64,000 nucleotides of DNA from Chrysomallon squamiferum (lineage: Eukaryota; Mollusca; Gastropoda; Neomphalida; Peltospiridae): assembly GCA_012295275.1 (NCBI GenBank), contig CM022673.1:26484761-26548760 (forward strand), written 5' to 3'. The notes below the pieces were generated by a model. That model was not told the DNA's origin. It was given only the letters and a program-made list of their open reading frames with translations, and did no database searches. Both the position numbers and the translations under genes were made by a program. Of this stretch, positions 1-12,546 are shown piece by piece (within the stretch, counting starts at the first letter, position 1; every line of letters begins with the position of its first letter).

Positions 1-780
1 GTTGTTCTTTCAAATGAATTTATGGAAAATATAGTCAAATCTAATCATCTAAATCTTAAGAGGTATAATTGCGTATGTCTTTAGTTCTTTTTTGTACCTT
101 CTTTGTAACGAAAAATCATAATATTAAATCTTTTCCATTTTTTTTTTCTTCACTTTCTTACTATTTATATAATTTACCATAAATATATTTGTATTTATGA
201 CAGAATAATTACGTCTACCTTCACATAAATGATATAATAAAACAAAAAATATTGTCACACGATTTTTTTTTTTTTTTTTTTTTTAAATCCTTTGTCCTGA
301 TTGCACGCATTCCTCTTATTTTTTTCATTTACTGAATTTGCCTCTGATCTCGGCAAAAGATTCATAAAAACAAAATAAAAATAAATAAACCTGTCAAAAT
401 CTTTATTTTGTACCCTGCTTCAACTTACAGTTCGACTTATTAACACTAAGGATGGGCTTCCTTCAAAATACTTTCAAAAAGCTAAAACCATGTCATTAGT
501 TTGATGGGTTTTAACTAGAAAACACATTTAAACCTGTAAAACCGTATCAAGTTTTGTTTGATAAACATCTTCGCGACCATCCTGTGAGTTTCTCATCTCA
601 CTATTGGCTGTCCCGTTACAAACTGATTTTTATCTACAAAATACTCCAGGCAGGTATGTATAATTTAGTGAAATTTGAAAATTGCTTTCCGCTGAATCAC
701 GTGACTGAATTTATCTGAAATTATTGAGGAATGTAAAGAACCAAAAGGATGGTGTTCTACAGAAGAAGAAATTACTACAA

Positions 781-873
<93 letters not shown>

Positions 874-905
874 TATTAATTATTATTATTATTATTATTA
901 TTATT
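781..905. repeat. compound microsatellite (TAAA)n / (AAT)n / (ATT)n
   Basis: An uninterrupted run of TAAA units passes into AAT and then ATT units. The change from AAT to ATT makes the right half self-complementary, so it could fold on itself. Confidence 0.95.
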
Positions 906-1287
906 GAAATCAAAATTATTGAAATATGTATACACAGAATGCTCAATTAGTTACCATTTTCTACAAGCTGAGCAGACGTGAAATGATAATAACGATCAGG
1001 ATAATGACAACAACGACGGCACGTTTTGTTTTTCTAAAGTTAATAATAACATCACAAACAACTAAATTTTAGTTCATAATATATAAAATAAATAAATAAA
1101 TAAATTACTATTAACAACAATAAACGTAGAAAAACAAAGAAAAGGACAAAAAGAACGAAACCGCAGTCGACTGTTCACTTACTATTATAGTACCGCATTA
1201 AAAAATAGTTAGCAACGAACTACAGTAACTGGTTATAAACTGTCAACTCTTTCAAACGTGTATGTCTGTCTCTGTTTTCATGTGTAT

Positions 1288-1313
1288 GTTTCTGTGCGTG
1301 TGTGTGTGTGTGT

Positions 1314-1366
<53 letters not shown>
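1288..1366. repeat. (GT)n microsatellite
   Basis: Nearly pure GT dinucleotide tract with two interruptions. It makes a spurious Val/Cys open frame. Confidence 0.95.
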
Positions 1367-1367
<1 letters not shown>

Positions 1368-1845
1368 CGAAGGTGCTACTGTACACTGTGTAGATGGACT
1401 GTGTAATTATTTAGGATATGCCTTGACATGCGTCTCTCTGCGAACCGTTGACTGCACACGTCAATCAGTGTCATTTGTCGATCTGCTTCTAAAGTGGCTG
1501 TGCCTGCTGAACGGGCTAAACGACTGAGGCGATTACATTTCGCTATCCAGGCTTAACGACGACACACGCTTGAGGCGCCGAAACGCTTCTTAAAGGGCCC
1601 GAAAGGTTATCTTAGAAGCAGAAGCTTTAATTTTTTTTAAAAAGGGAATAAAAAGATTTTTTTTTTTTAATTTTATTTTAATGTCATTTTTTGTAATAAT
1701 TTATTCCTTCAAAACGAATAATAAATGAAGTATTTATCTGCAAATCTTTAATGTCAGTCACTGAATATTATTATATATATCAAAGATAAAATAAATAATA
1801 ATAAAGAAAAGAAAATACAATTCTAGCTTTCCTGCCTCCAGTGTA

Positions 1846-1847
<2 letters not shown>

Positions 1848-1896
<49 letters not shown>
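1848..1896. repeat. (TTA)n microsatellite
   Basis: Pure TTA trinucleotide run of about 16 units. Confidence 0.95.
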
Positions 1897-1899
<3 letters not shown>

Positions 1900-4379
1900 A
1901 AAAAATATATATATTTTTTTTTTTTATTTTTTTAGGGTTTGATTACGTTATTATTAAAAAAAGGTTAGTGTCTATAACAAATCAAAACATTAAAACAGAG
2001 GGTCTAGGCTGTTTGTACGGAAACAGGAACACTTTAAGATGATATATTTACATACGTTTGACATCTGACTGGAATTTTCTTTTACCGCCAGACTTAGATT
2101 GTTACGTTGTGAGTTAAAACAGATGTGTGGTATCAGTCTAATAAAACTTGACAAAAATATAACCTGTTCAAAACAATTTTGTTCGTTCAGATGGTAAAAA
2201 TAAAGACAATGGAAGCATACAGACCATTTTGAAGGGAAAAAAAAACCCAACTTATTATTAATATAAAACAAAACAAAAGACACATTTCTATCACAGTCAT
2301 TTATATTTTCACAATATTAAAATAACGTGTAATAAATATTGCATATTCATTTTCATTTGTGTATTAACATAAAAATTAAGATACATAAAATTTAAATAAA
2401 CTCAAAAAATAATAAAATAACATGTTCCAAATATTACATTTGCATCTAGTATTTGTTTTATTTGTATTTTAAGACATATATTGATCATATTTTAAGCTCA
2501 GTATCAAAAGACTGTGTTCTAGTTTCTAGGTATTAAATTTTTTTTTTTTTTGCTGTCTTCTTTAATTTATATTGAAATAAAATACACAATTATCTCAAAC
2601 TTTTTGCTGAAAATTAATATAATATGTTCTAAGTGTCACATATTCATTTGAAGCAAAAATTTGTTTTATTTGTATTAACATCAAACACAGATCACAACTG
2701 ATTTTAGCTAAAAAGTGAAATAAAAAGCTTATTACATCTGTGTTTTATTTATAATTGCATCAGATATTCACAAATTTTATGATCTGAACCAATTTAACCT
2801 AACAGAATTAATTAAATCAATTTGGTCTTGTTCTTTCATAATTATATTATATATTCATTTTGTTTGGTAAAAGAAACACGTAGAAAAAAAAGAAAACATG
2901 AACAAAAAAAACCCCACATAATTTATTTGAATTTTGCCTGTAAACCGATATGTTGAATTCATGGCATCAAAAATAAATGTCTCTTAAATTGCAAATAATG
3001 TGAACTGGCATTTAATTTATTTGAAGTCATTAATAATGCAGAGCCAAATCCAAATAAACGTCGCAGTATAAATATTAACTTGCTATGACACAAGTTATTA
3101 GTTAACCAGCTTTCAGCATTTTAGCACAACTTAACTTAGAATTAAAATTTCTGTTAAATTCTTCCCCAGAAAATCAGTAAATAAAATACTGAATGTTTTA
3201 ATTTATAAAATTATTTATTTCAAAAGCAATTTGATTATTGTAAAAATACAGAATGATTGCTGCATTGTTGTGAAAATTCTGTCATTCAATTTTTTTTTAT
3301 TTCAATCGAGCCACAACTGGTTTATCAAATGTCATAAAAATTGATCTTCTATCTATCAGAAGGATTCATAGGACAAATACTTTTCTGCTAAAATACTGTC
3401 TCATTGTTATGCTGTCCTTAAATAGAGTGAAATTTTAAAAATTGAACAAAATATAACACTAAGGTGTGGAGAGGTGTTTGCTTTCCAGAGGTTTTTGGTT
3501 TTGAAAGGTGCACTCATCATATGATCTGGGAAAGGTTTAGTTTTTCTCTTTTCGTTCATTCATTTTATTTTAGACAATATTATCTCTTTTGTTTTATAGC
3601 ATGTAAATATTGCGACAACATTTCATCAAAAATTGTTTATAGTTAATAAACCTGGAAACTCCAAGTTATTTGTACAAAACATAAACAAATTAAGTAGAAA
3701 TAAAATTTTTAAAAATAAATAAGCAAATAAATAAATAAATAAATAAATAAAATTTGGTTATTTTATAAAAATATGAGATTTGGTATGACTAATTTTTTTC
3801 CTAAGGTTTTTTTTTTTTTTTCTTCCTTTGTTTGACACCCAGAATCTGAGATTTATTTTTTTGTGCTGAGGTGTCATAAAACATTCATTCATCCATTCCT
3901 TTTTTTATTGCAATAGTTATAAAATACAACATTATCTTTTTTTTGTGATAGGTATCACAATTCAATGATGAAACATGGAAAAATGTGGGAAGCAGACAAA
4001 ACAAAGGTGCTTGAGCAAACAGATGAAAACATGATAAAGGGGTCACTATTAAAACAAGGAAATCACATGATTAAAATACTATGATCAAGATTATTTAAAA
4101 AAGAACTTACAGCAACTGAAAATAAAAAAAAAATTCTACGATATTAGCTAATCTAATACACAAATAAAATAACAATGGATTTCATAATTAGGTAAAAAAA
4201 GCATTTTTAATTGTAGATAGTCATTAACATTTCATTTAAAAATAGTAAAAATAATTTTATCTTTGCATAAATATGTGCGTAACAGGAATTAAAAAAAAAT
4301 AAAAAAAAAATCAGTTATACTGCAATTTTTTTTTAAAACAGTCACCGGGCACATAATATTAATTATACTATCTTAAAAA

Positions 4380-7300
4380 TTATTTTTTATTAAATAACAA
4401 AAAATCTTTGAGACTGTTCCATACGTTGCTGTCCTCATAGAGATATATCATGGATGATTTCAAAGATGGCTGAAGAGTGTCTCTTTCGTATTCAAACAGC
4501 CACAGAACAATGCCCCACACAATAGCAGCAAAGAATGGGAATGGGTCACCTTTTGGTTTGGGTATGTAGCCACGTTTTACTGCCAATTTGGCAAGTCCAT
4601 ACAGTATTCTAGACAACAAGTATAGATTGATCTGTTGAAAATAAAGTGTTTCTTGTCAAATTTTAAATCCATGTATTTATCAATGAGAAATAAAACAAAT
4701 TTGGTTTTTGCAGAATTTTATTTATTTATTTTCATTTTTTTTTTTTTTTTTTTTTCAAAATCTTCTTCAAATAAAGTATATTTTGTTTAATAATGTAACA
4801 TTTTCAATTTATATATTAGAGAATGAAACAAAAAAAAATTAATCTTGACTATTGAATTTTTTTTTTTAAGCTACTAATTATTATTAATATTGTATTTTTT
4901 TTTTTTTTTTTTCTATTCTGGTAATGTTATTTAATAAGCTATTTTTATTTTTTTTTGTCTAGTTGCAATAATTGAAGACAAACAATTTACTCAGTCTGTC
5001 AAGACTTTTTCTATTAACATTTCAACGTTAGCTTGAATAATGTAAGTTTCTATTTTATTATCACACATTATAATTATCCAAAAATAATTAAAACATAACA
5101 TAAAATATAAAACATTACTGCAATTATATATATATATATATTTTTGTCTCATCCTACTGTAATCAAAATTCTAATTAAGTATTCTTGATAAAAAGAATTT
5201 AATTTAAACATTTTTATAATTTTTTTAAAAATAAAGTTTAAAAACAATTAATTTTGAATGCTACAAGGAAATGTTTTAAGACAATTTGTAGTTAATTCAT
5301 TGTTTTTAGAATATCAGTCTTAACAGCAAGACAGAGTTATCAAATTTAAATGCCATTTCGGTTTGTTTCATGTAATTAAAAACACAGATATGTTTTAAAA
5401 GTTCATCTATGTTAAAATATTTAAATAAAATGATAACATTCTGTATTTCTCACCTGCTCATTGACTTTGTTGTATTTGCCAAACACCATGAAACCAGCAC
5501 AGAATGCTGCTATAAATGAGTGATATTGTGATTTCTGGTTTTCCAAATACCCTAACAGTGAAGTGAGACCCTTGTATGCAAAAACAAAGTAGGCAAGATT
5601 TCTTGAATGTGTGAATGTGGCTTCTAAAATTGTTTTCACATTTTCTGAAAGACTGAAATTAATTTTCAAAAGCATTCAGACTGGAAAAAAATCAAATTGA
5701 TGTTCAGTTTTATTCAATATGACAAACTTTAGGACGCAAAGCTGTAATAATGTTTGATAATACTAATAAAGAAAAATTATTTTTGACAAATTAATACATG
5801 TAAATATTTTCTGTACATACAGTAACAGTGTGTTATCCATGGATAGATATATGAATGCACTTTCATAGGAAAATAAAGGAAAATAATAATAATAATAATA
5901 ATAATTAAAAAACTATATAAAACAATATTTTAGATTATTATTGTTATATTATTACTATTATTATTAGTTAGCAGAATTAAGTTTGTAACTTGTTTGAAAT
6001 GAATATTAATACAAATAATATATTATTGCCTTTATCTTCTATTACAACTCAATTAATTAGATTTTAAATGAATTGACATGATGTTGTTGGTTTGTTTTAA
6101 TTCAAATAATGACAAAATATTAAATATTTTACAACATAAACAAAATAATGTGTTTCTGTTTATCACTTATTTAAAATAAAAGGCTCAACTTAAAAATAAA
6201 ATAAATAACCACCATAGTGATTCAGCTATTAAGAATTATAAGAATACCTTTATATTAGTAACTAAAATGTTTTTCTTACCTCGCATTCTTAAAAAGAAAT
6301 GTCATAACAAGTGCATGAGGAAACCTAACTTTGGCACCATATCTGAAAAATATATTTATTCAAAAGAAGTTCATAATGATTAATAATAAGTAAAATGTTA
6401 TTCATATTTAGTTTGTTGCATAAATCAGGTGATAGTGTCATTTAACAAAATTACCTTAAAACAATTTTGCGAGAAAAAAGAGAAACAAAATGGAAACAAA
6501 TTAACAAAAATCAATAATAAAACACGCACGCACACACACACACAAATAAATATTGTTCAAATATTGGTAAATACAAAATGCTATATATAGATGAATAAAT
6601 ACACCAGTTTCCTGGTATAACATGTATACCAGTTTTGTCCTTTTATACCACAATAACCAGTGGTATGTAGGGGGGTGCAAACGGGTGGTGGCCCCTGGCA
6701 TCCAAATAGGGAGGGCTTCCAACAGAGAAAATAACTTAATAAATTCGGTTGTTTTATATTTAAATCGAATAAAGTATTTATTTTATGTTACATCCGTGTT
6801 TACATAGTCAAAATATCTTCATTTTTCATAAGATTTCTTGGTACTAGGTCTTATACTTGAGTCTTTGGGGCATACAGTCAAGGATTTGGTCCTGGGCATC
6901 ACCAGATTTTTGCACACCACTGACCGTAATAGGCCAACATTTGCTGGTTTATTATAAATCAAGTGTGGTACATTTGGAAAAGATTAAATATTATCAAACA
7001 CTGACTTGTACCACAAAATTCGACCATAAATTAATAAAAATACCTCAGCTTTCCATAATAAAAAAAATAAAAAAATAAATAAAAATAGGAACATCCTGCC
7101 TTTCTACTTATCTCCCCATGATTTAAAATAAACAAGTACTATTTCTTTTGAGCTATCACTATCATTCTGCTGTTAGTACTAATGAATACTGGTTACCTGC
7201 ATAATTATAAAAAAAAAAATAATAGTAATAATAATAATAATAAAATTAATGTTTATATGACTGGAAAAATTTGTAAATTGTAGTGTTGACTTCCTCCTGT

Positions 7301-7408
7301 AATTTGTAAGCACCATGATTATGATGCTGAATTAAAAAAGAATAAACACTGTTTTGCAGTACATATTGTCTTATTTATTAGAAGAAGAAAGCATATTTAT
7401 TTGTTTAC

Positions 7409-7439
<31 letters not shown>

Positions 7440-7854
7440 CGGGCCGTTTTTACTAGAGCTGGTTATGTTTAAAATAATGTATAGTCAAAACCAGTGACGC
7501 AATAAATTTGACGAAATACGGCCTGAATATAAATTTGGAATACTTCAAAACTTATTTATCATTATCTTTTTTTTTTTTTTTTTTTTTTTTCCAGATAATG
7601 ATAGTGATACACAGTACAGAGTACAGAGATAGTAACTACTGTGATATCTACATTCAAGTTTGAAGTTACTAAATCAGATGAATAATACAGTTAATAGGTA
7701 TAAACATTAATTACTCTACAGCAAACAACAGGAAAACTCATGGCTATTAATATACTTACACCACTCCATTTCTGAAACCTTTAATCAGTGTCAGAAAGGG
7801 TTTGTATTTATCTGCAGTAAGTATATGATTTAACAACGCTACATAGTCTGCCAT
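4380..7854 (-). CDS. PXMP4: peroxisomal membrane protein 4 (PMP24), 4 exons
   Basis: Small multi-pass peroxisomal membrane protein of the Tim17/Tim22/Tim23/PMP24 superfamily. Coding exons, in transcript order: 7854-7760, 6342-6280, 5652-5454, 4631-4380. All junctions are GT-AG and phases match (2, 2, 0), giving 202 aa against 212 in human. Residues that identify it include LIKGFRNGVVYGAKVRFPHA across the exon 1/2 junction, FVFAYKGLTSLL in exon 3, and in exon 4 the DPFPFFAAIVWGIVLWLFEY block followed by LQPSLKSSMIYLYEDSNVW. I chose the start at MADYVALL because it aligns with the vertebrate N-terminus and has AGCA before ATGG. The frame stays open to an ATG at 7938, which would add 28 residues. 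The 3' UTR lies below 4380. Its precise molecular function is poorly defined in the family. Confidence 0.95.
6660..6930. repeat. inverted-repeat remnant in PXMP4 intron 1
   Basis: The GC-richer block at about 6663-6715, read on the minus strand, resembles the block at about 6878-6926 read on the plus strand. Both share a TTGG-(N)-CTGGG/CCAGGGG...CACCA...TTTGCAC pattern. This looks like the two ends of a degraded fold-back or MITE-type element. The alignment is by eye and approximate. Confidence 0.35.
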
Positions 7855-8165
7855 TGCTTTTCTTACTTGGATTTTTCCTCCCACAAATAATAAAGCTCCT
7901 TTATCGTTAACTTCAACTTCGTTGCTCAATCCATGCAAGTGTTGATTTATTAGACATTGAATCTGTTCTTTGTGTATCTTTTATGTTTGATGGCATTTTT
8001 ACGCGATTTATTATGTTTCTTTTAACGCCTGATATCACATTATGAACAAAGAAGGGATTTGGAATGCTAGTATTTCCTTTCAAATTAATACACTTTTAAT
8101 GCAAATATGTATTTAATCTTTATTAATGCACTTAAATTTTTAAAACAAAATATAAATATACATAG
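7855..8165. other. upstream region of PXMP4
   Basis: Probable 5' UTR and promoter of PXMP4 on the minus strand. I see no convincing TATA box or CpG-rich core. Confidence 0.3.
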
Positions 8166-8168
8166 TAT

Positions 8169-8280
8169 ACGTGGTACTGTAAGAATTTTAAGTGTATTAA
8201 TGTGTGCCTATATCATTTAAATAAAACGTTGTATTTAAATGATATAGGCACATATTAATACACTTCTTACAGTACCACAT
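8169..8280. repeat. fold-back element with long near-perfect arms
   Basis: The left arm (about 8169-8224) and right arm (about 8231-8280) are inverted copies. Both read TGGTACTGTAAGAA, then GTGTATTAAT, then a shared TGTGCCTATATCATTTAAAT. The arms differ mainly by a 6-nt TTTTAA insertion in the left arm, and the loop is about 7 nt. It could be a small MITE, or a transcribed hairpin such as an siRNA or miRNA-like precursor. No target-site duplication is obvious. Confidence 0.85.
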
Positions 8281-8496
8281 ATAATATGTCGGATGAAAAA
8301 TAAAGAACATAATTTAATTTACAGTTACTCAGTGCACTTGGACATGTGTATATTAAACACTTACTGAGAGACAATCAGCTCTGTACAGCATCAATCTGAC
8401 TTAAACTGGCGTTCAGCGCGTACGTCACAGAAACCAAATCAAATGCAACACAGCAGTGACCGAAAGCGCGCCAAATTTAAAAATAGTGAGCTTAGA

Positions 8497-8498
<2 letters not shown>

Positions 8499-8553
<55 letters not shown>
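8499..8553. repeat. (AAT)n microsatellite
   Basis: Pure AAT run. Confidence 0.95.
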
Positions 8554-8662
8554 TAAAAGTAGCCGGTTTTCTGTATTTTACAAATTTCTGAAAAGGGATA
8601 AATGGTTCGGTATCTGTATTAGCATTGACTAGTCGCTATTAATATAAATAAAACTGTTAGAA

Positions 8663-8664
<2 letters not shown>

Positions 8665-8705
<41 letters not shown>
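8665..8705. repeat. poly(T) tract
   Basis: About 41 consecutive T residues. A likely site of assembly length error. Confidence 0.95.
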
Positions 8706-8706
<1 letters not shown>

Positions 8707-9185
8707 ATACGCTGCTTAAAAATATTTTTGAAAATTATCTATTAATTAATGAAAAATCAATAACTGTAAGTAAATTTCTTTCTTAAACTGAATCTGTTCC
8801 TAAAATCATAAAGACGAAAACAAGTATAGTTCTGGATCTTAATAAGATGGAAGAGTTTATACCGATAAATCTACGTACATAATTTGTATCACCAGCTGTT
8901 GTATTATAAAACATTATATCGATATATTACAAAACTTGAATATTACAAAATGTATATGTTTTTGGAAAATTGTTTACTACGTGTTACCTTTAAAACAGTT
9001 ATCGATAGCTTAGAGCACTGCAAATTAAAATTTTATTTATTTATTATTATTATTATTATTTTAACTGGTGCTTTATTTGAAAAGCAGCAAAAAAAAAAAC
9101 ACAACCCCAAAGCACACCCATATGGATACTCAGTTAAACACCGAACACTGATCAACAGGACTGTGCAACAGCTTGTATACTCTGA

Positions 9186-9203
9186 GAATATTCTAGAATG
9201 TTC
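9186..9203. promoter_or_regulatory. perfect four-unit heat-shock element
   Basis: The sequence GAATATTCTAGAATGTTC is four alternating GAA/TTC pentamers with correct 2-nt spacing, the consensus site for HSF trimers. More GAA/TTC blocks follow at about 9270-9280 and 9306-9330. It lies about 1.2 kb upstream of the sulfotransferase ATG, in a GC-richer island (about 9090-9415) that ends in a consensus donor. Whether HSF binds here is inference. Confidence 0.45.
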
Positions 9204-9546
9204 CTGCTTTCTCCAGTCCATCGTCTGTGGAATGAGGATGGACGAAGTCTGAAGCGTCTTCAGTTCCAGAATATTCGAAATCCTGAGCAGACTGAATGAC
9301 GCGGATTCTTCCAGAAGTTCTTCCAGATTCTGTCTACGCACCAGAGCTTCTTAAAGTCTGTGACTGTTTGAGGTTAGACTGTCCAACGTTTCTAAATGAG
9401 CTCGTCTCAAGTCTAGTAAGTGATCAGACTAAACTTACTGTAAAGTTCAGTTAGTAGCATGTGTGAAAATTAAATTAAATTAACTTTGGGTTTCGCTCAT
9501 ATTACGATAAAAAGTTGAAGTATTTTGCACCATTTAATGTAAACTA

Positions 9547-9547
9547 A

Positions 9548-9601
<54 letters not shown>
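9547..9601. repeat. (AAT)n microsatellite
   Basis: Pure AAT run. Confidence 0.95.
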
Positions 9602-10227
9602 TGTAAGTTAAACATTAATTGAAGCGAAGTATCGAACGTGTACATGATTTCTGTTTCATGTATTTTCTATTTCCGGATTAAAAAAAAAAAATAATAATAA
9701 TAATAAAATAATAAAAATTATTCTTCGAAATTTTTTATTATTTTATTTTATTATTGTTAGTTATTGTCATTATTGTTATTATTATTATTATAATAAAAAG
9801 AGTTAAACACTGCAAACAGTTATATTTATATTTACTTTAATAAAAAGAAAAACAATATTTCTTTTCGTAACTGATGAAAGGTGAAAACATATTTATACAA
9901 CACACGTGTATCGGTAATCTTCTGTTATTAAATTATTATTAAAATAGAGTCGTCAGAAGAAATTCCTTTTTTTTTTTTTTTTAAAATAATAATTCTGTTG
10001 ACTAATTGAAGAATCATATAATTATATATTCTGAGATGACAATATGCGCTAATTTCATCAGTTAATAGAAGGAAAGGGAGATGCAAAGGACTTCAAACGT
10101 ACTGGGTTTTTTTGGGTTTTTTTTTTTTTTTTTGTTACAGTGAATCTATTCATTGATTAATAGTAATAACAACATTTGACTAGCAAGAATTAAAAATGAT
10201 GTGGCAGTAACAGATGTCTTTATGTCT

Positions 10228-10247
10228 CTCTCTCTTGCTATCTCTCG

Positions 10248-10281
<34 letters not shown>

Positions 10282-10282
10282 G
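10228..10282. repeat. (TC)n microsatellite
   Basis: CT/TC-rich tract just upstream of the sulfotransferase coding exon. It creates a false Ser/Leu-rich in-frame extension of that gene and may also serve as part of the pyrimidine tract of the intron I propose there. Confidence 0.9.
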
Positions 10283-10369
10283 GTGGGTGTGAGTGAAGAC
10301 GTATGTTACTTTTGTGTCTTTCATAAATATTTATTAAGTGCACGAATTCCGAATACTTATTTTCAGAAT

Positions 10370-11518
10370 ATGAGACGAAGAGTTTTCACGTTTCTTGTAG
10401 CTTTAGCTGTAGTGACATACGTCTTTGTGCCAGGTGATTTCTATCGATTTCTGTTTTATTTCAATGGATTTTCTACGCTCGGGAACAAAGCACGGAATTC
10501 AGACCACTTCACAGAGAAAAGAATTTCCAGCAACAGTGGTTACAGATTGATTGTTCAAAACAAACTGGAAAATCGTCACATTTTCTTTCTCAAAGTGCAC
10601 AAAGCAGCCAGTTCGACCGTCATGAATATAATGATGAGATTTGGCTTGTCTAGAAACCTCTCCATTATGATTCCCAACAGAGGAACTGCATTTAGTCAGC
10701 ACTCTGTTTTAAGAGAAAGTCAAATCTTAAACTATTCAAGAAATCAAACTTACGATCTGGCAGCCTGTCACGTTATTTTTGACAAGCCTAGAATACTACG
10801 CTTCATGCCTTCGGATACTGTGTTTATTGGAACAGTCAGAAATCCTTTCAGTCAGTTCAAGTCGGCGTTTCAATACTACAGGTATCTCCCGTACTTGAAA
10901 AAAATACCAGTGGAACATCCGATATCAGTTTATCTGAACAATCCTTTTAAATACGAAACACGTGTTTCTATGTATGGGTCATTTACGAACAATCGAATGG
11001 TCTTGGATTATGGATTTAAATTTAAAGGTAACGACAGCATTAACGATTACGTCGAGTATTTGGATAAGCAGTTGGATTTCGTTATCGTGGTGGAGAACTT
11101 TGACGAGTCTCTTGTTTTACTGAAGCGACTGCTCGGCTGGAAGATTAAGGACGTGTTGTACATTGTACAGAAAAAAAATCGTCATTCGGCCGAAATTACG
11201 ACGAAAAAACATCAGTCGCTTCACGAAAAATGGTTTCCGTTCGACTACGTCCTCTATAATCATTTCAAAAACAAATTCGACAAATTACTGGCAGTTCAGG
11301 ATGATGCGTTTCGCAAAGAGCTTGCACACTTTAGAGACGTCTTGTTGAAAAGTCAAGCTTTCTGCACACAGAGAACAGATAAGTTACTTAATGTTCCCCA
11401 GTCGCAATGGAATGCTAACTTCTCTGTTATGACGTCAGATTGTTTGCTTATGAGAATGTCATCAACGAAAATGATAAGAAAGATAAGAAATATGTATATA
11501 AATAAAACAGTTAAGTAG
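10370..11518 (+). CDS. galactose-3-O-sulfotransferase family enzyme (Gal3ST-like)
   Basis: Predicted type II Golgi sulfotransferase that moves sulfate from PAPS to the 3-OH of galactose on glycolipids or glycans. The single coding exon gives 382 aa (human GAL3ST1 is 423). A short basic tail MRRR precedes a membrane anchor at about residues 5-21. The 5'-phosphosulfate-binding loop is FFLKVHKAASST (72-83) and the 3'-phosphate-binding motif is VFIGTVRNPFSQFKSAF (151-167). A family signature ENFDESLVLLKRLLGWKIKDV follows, and several N-x-S/T sites are present. The ATG sits 3 nt after a good acceptor (TATTTTCAG, exon start 10367), so I take M at 10370 as the start. The open frame continues upstream only through the TC repeat. 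A consensus donor GTAAGT at 9416 could mark a non-coding first exon. AATAAA signals lie at 11522 and 11757. Which of the Gal3ST1-4 types it matches, and its acceptor sugar, cannot be told. Confidence 0.9.
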   Translation: MRRRVFTFLVALAVVTYVFVPGDFYRFLFYFNGFSTLGNKARNSDHFTEKRISSNSGYRLIVQNKLENRHIFFLKVHKAASSTVMNIMMRFGLSRNLSIMIPNRGTAFSQHSVLRESQILNYSRNQTYDLAACHVIFDKPRILRFMPSDTVFIGTVRNPFSQFKSAFQYYRYLPYLKKIPVEHPISVYLNNPFKYETRVSMYGSFTNNRMVLDYGFKFKGNDSINDYVEYLDKQLDFVIVVENFDESLVLLKRLLGWKIKDVLYIVQKKNRHSAEITTKKHQSLHEKWFPFDYVLYNHFKNKFDKLLAVQDDAFRKELAHFRDVLLKSQAFCTQRTDKLLNVPQSQWNANFSVMTSDCLLMRMSSTKMIRKIRNMYINKTVK

Positions 11519-12471
11519 AATAATAAAGTAGACCATTTGGATACGATAGTAACTGGACAGAATAAGACGCCATCTGAATTTAATGGTTGGGGAAAGAATC
11601 TTAACACGTGTCTCTCATGTTTCTTACATTCTGGTTTTGTACATAAATTAAATCTATCTGGATTATTCATTTATTTTATTTTATTTTTTTATTTATTTAT
11701 TTTTTTATTTTTATTTTTTATTTTTTGAAAGAAATCATTGTACAATTTTCTTCTGTAATAAAGCGATATATATAAAATTTGATTTTTGATTCAAATAACT
11801 AAGAAAAAGAAAGAAGTGAAAACACCAACAACTAACAAACCAAACAAGCACACGTACGTACAAGCTAAATGTAACTTATAAAAAGCAGTATTTATATTTT
11901 GGAATGTTTAAATCTCTCTCACACGAACATAGGGATGTATTAACATAGGTGCACACATACAGACATACATTAAAATTATTATACATAAGCATGCAACAAC
12001 ACACTAAGCATCGAATACATGTGCAAGATTACGCCAAAAGGTGCACATTATTCAGCTATATTTGCCTGGCCCAAACTTTGACCAAATCTGGTATCACCCG
12101 GCAAAACATCTGCCTTACATGTGACATGTCAGTTCTCGTCTCTACCTGTCACACTTTGAGCCAGACTTGGCTTTGCTCAAATAGGCCAGGCCTGGTACCC
12201 AGATCTAGTAAGAACCGGCAAGTATTTTTGTTTGGTATATTGGGTACATTCAGCCACTTGGGAATGTCCCCCATAATTATTTTGTGATAAGCTTTCCACG
12301 TAAAGAAAGATTTCATCAGAAGGATTTAACGTAAGAATTTATATCAAAATTATAAAATTTTATTTCCGTTAAACAGTAACATACGTACATGCTTACATGA
12401 TTTTCTTCTTGCAGCAATGATCTTGATCAGATTTTTTTTAAATTCGGTTTATAAAAATGTGCATACATATT

Positions 12472-12546
12472 GCACAGCTCAAGGATAATGTAAAAGATCA
12501 GGTCCTGTCATTACTGCGCAGCTCAAGATAATTTAAGATCAGGTCC
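12472..12546. repeat. short tandem duplication (about 31-34 bp, two copies)
   Basis: The copies at 12472-12505 and 12516-12546 both read CAGCTCAAG, GATAAT, then AAGATCAGGTCC, with small indels. Confidence 0.8.

Larger units (their letters stand above)
1..4379. other. intergenic, AT-rich, no gene seen
   Basis: I see no coding exon on either strand. Open frames here are translations of simple repeats or short AT-rich chance frames. The stretch at about 1370-1620 is noticeably richer in G and C than its surroundings and may be an old mobile-element remnant, but I cannot name it. The right end probably holds the 3' UTR of PXMP4: minus-strand AATAAA signals (TTTATT on the plus strand) occur at about 3851 and 3905. 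Confidence 0.6.

Noticed and set aside
8884-9341. Overlapping open frames of 122 and 102 residues
   Set aside because: Opposite-strand frames over the same sequence, with repeat-derived Ile runs and no domain. The region is better explained as promoter or an untranslated exon.
10214-10369. 52-residue upstream extension of the sulfotransferase
   Set aside because: It is Leu/Ser repeat from a TC tract and lies before a good splice acceptor. The family start fits M at 10370.
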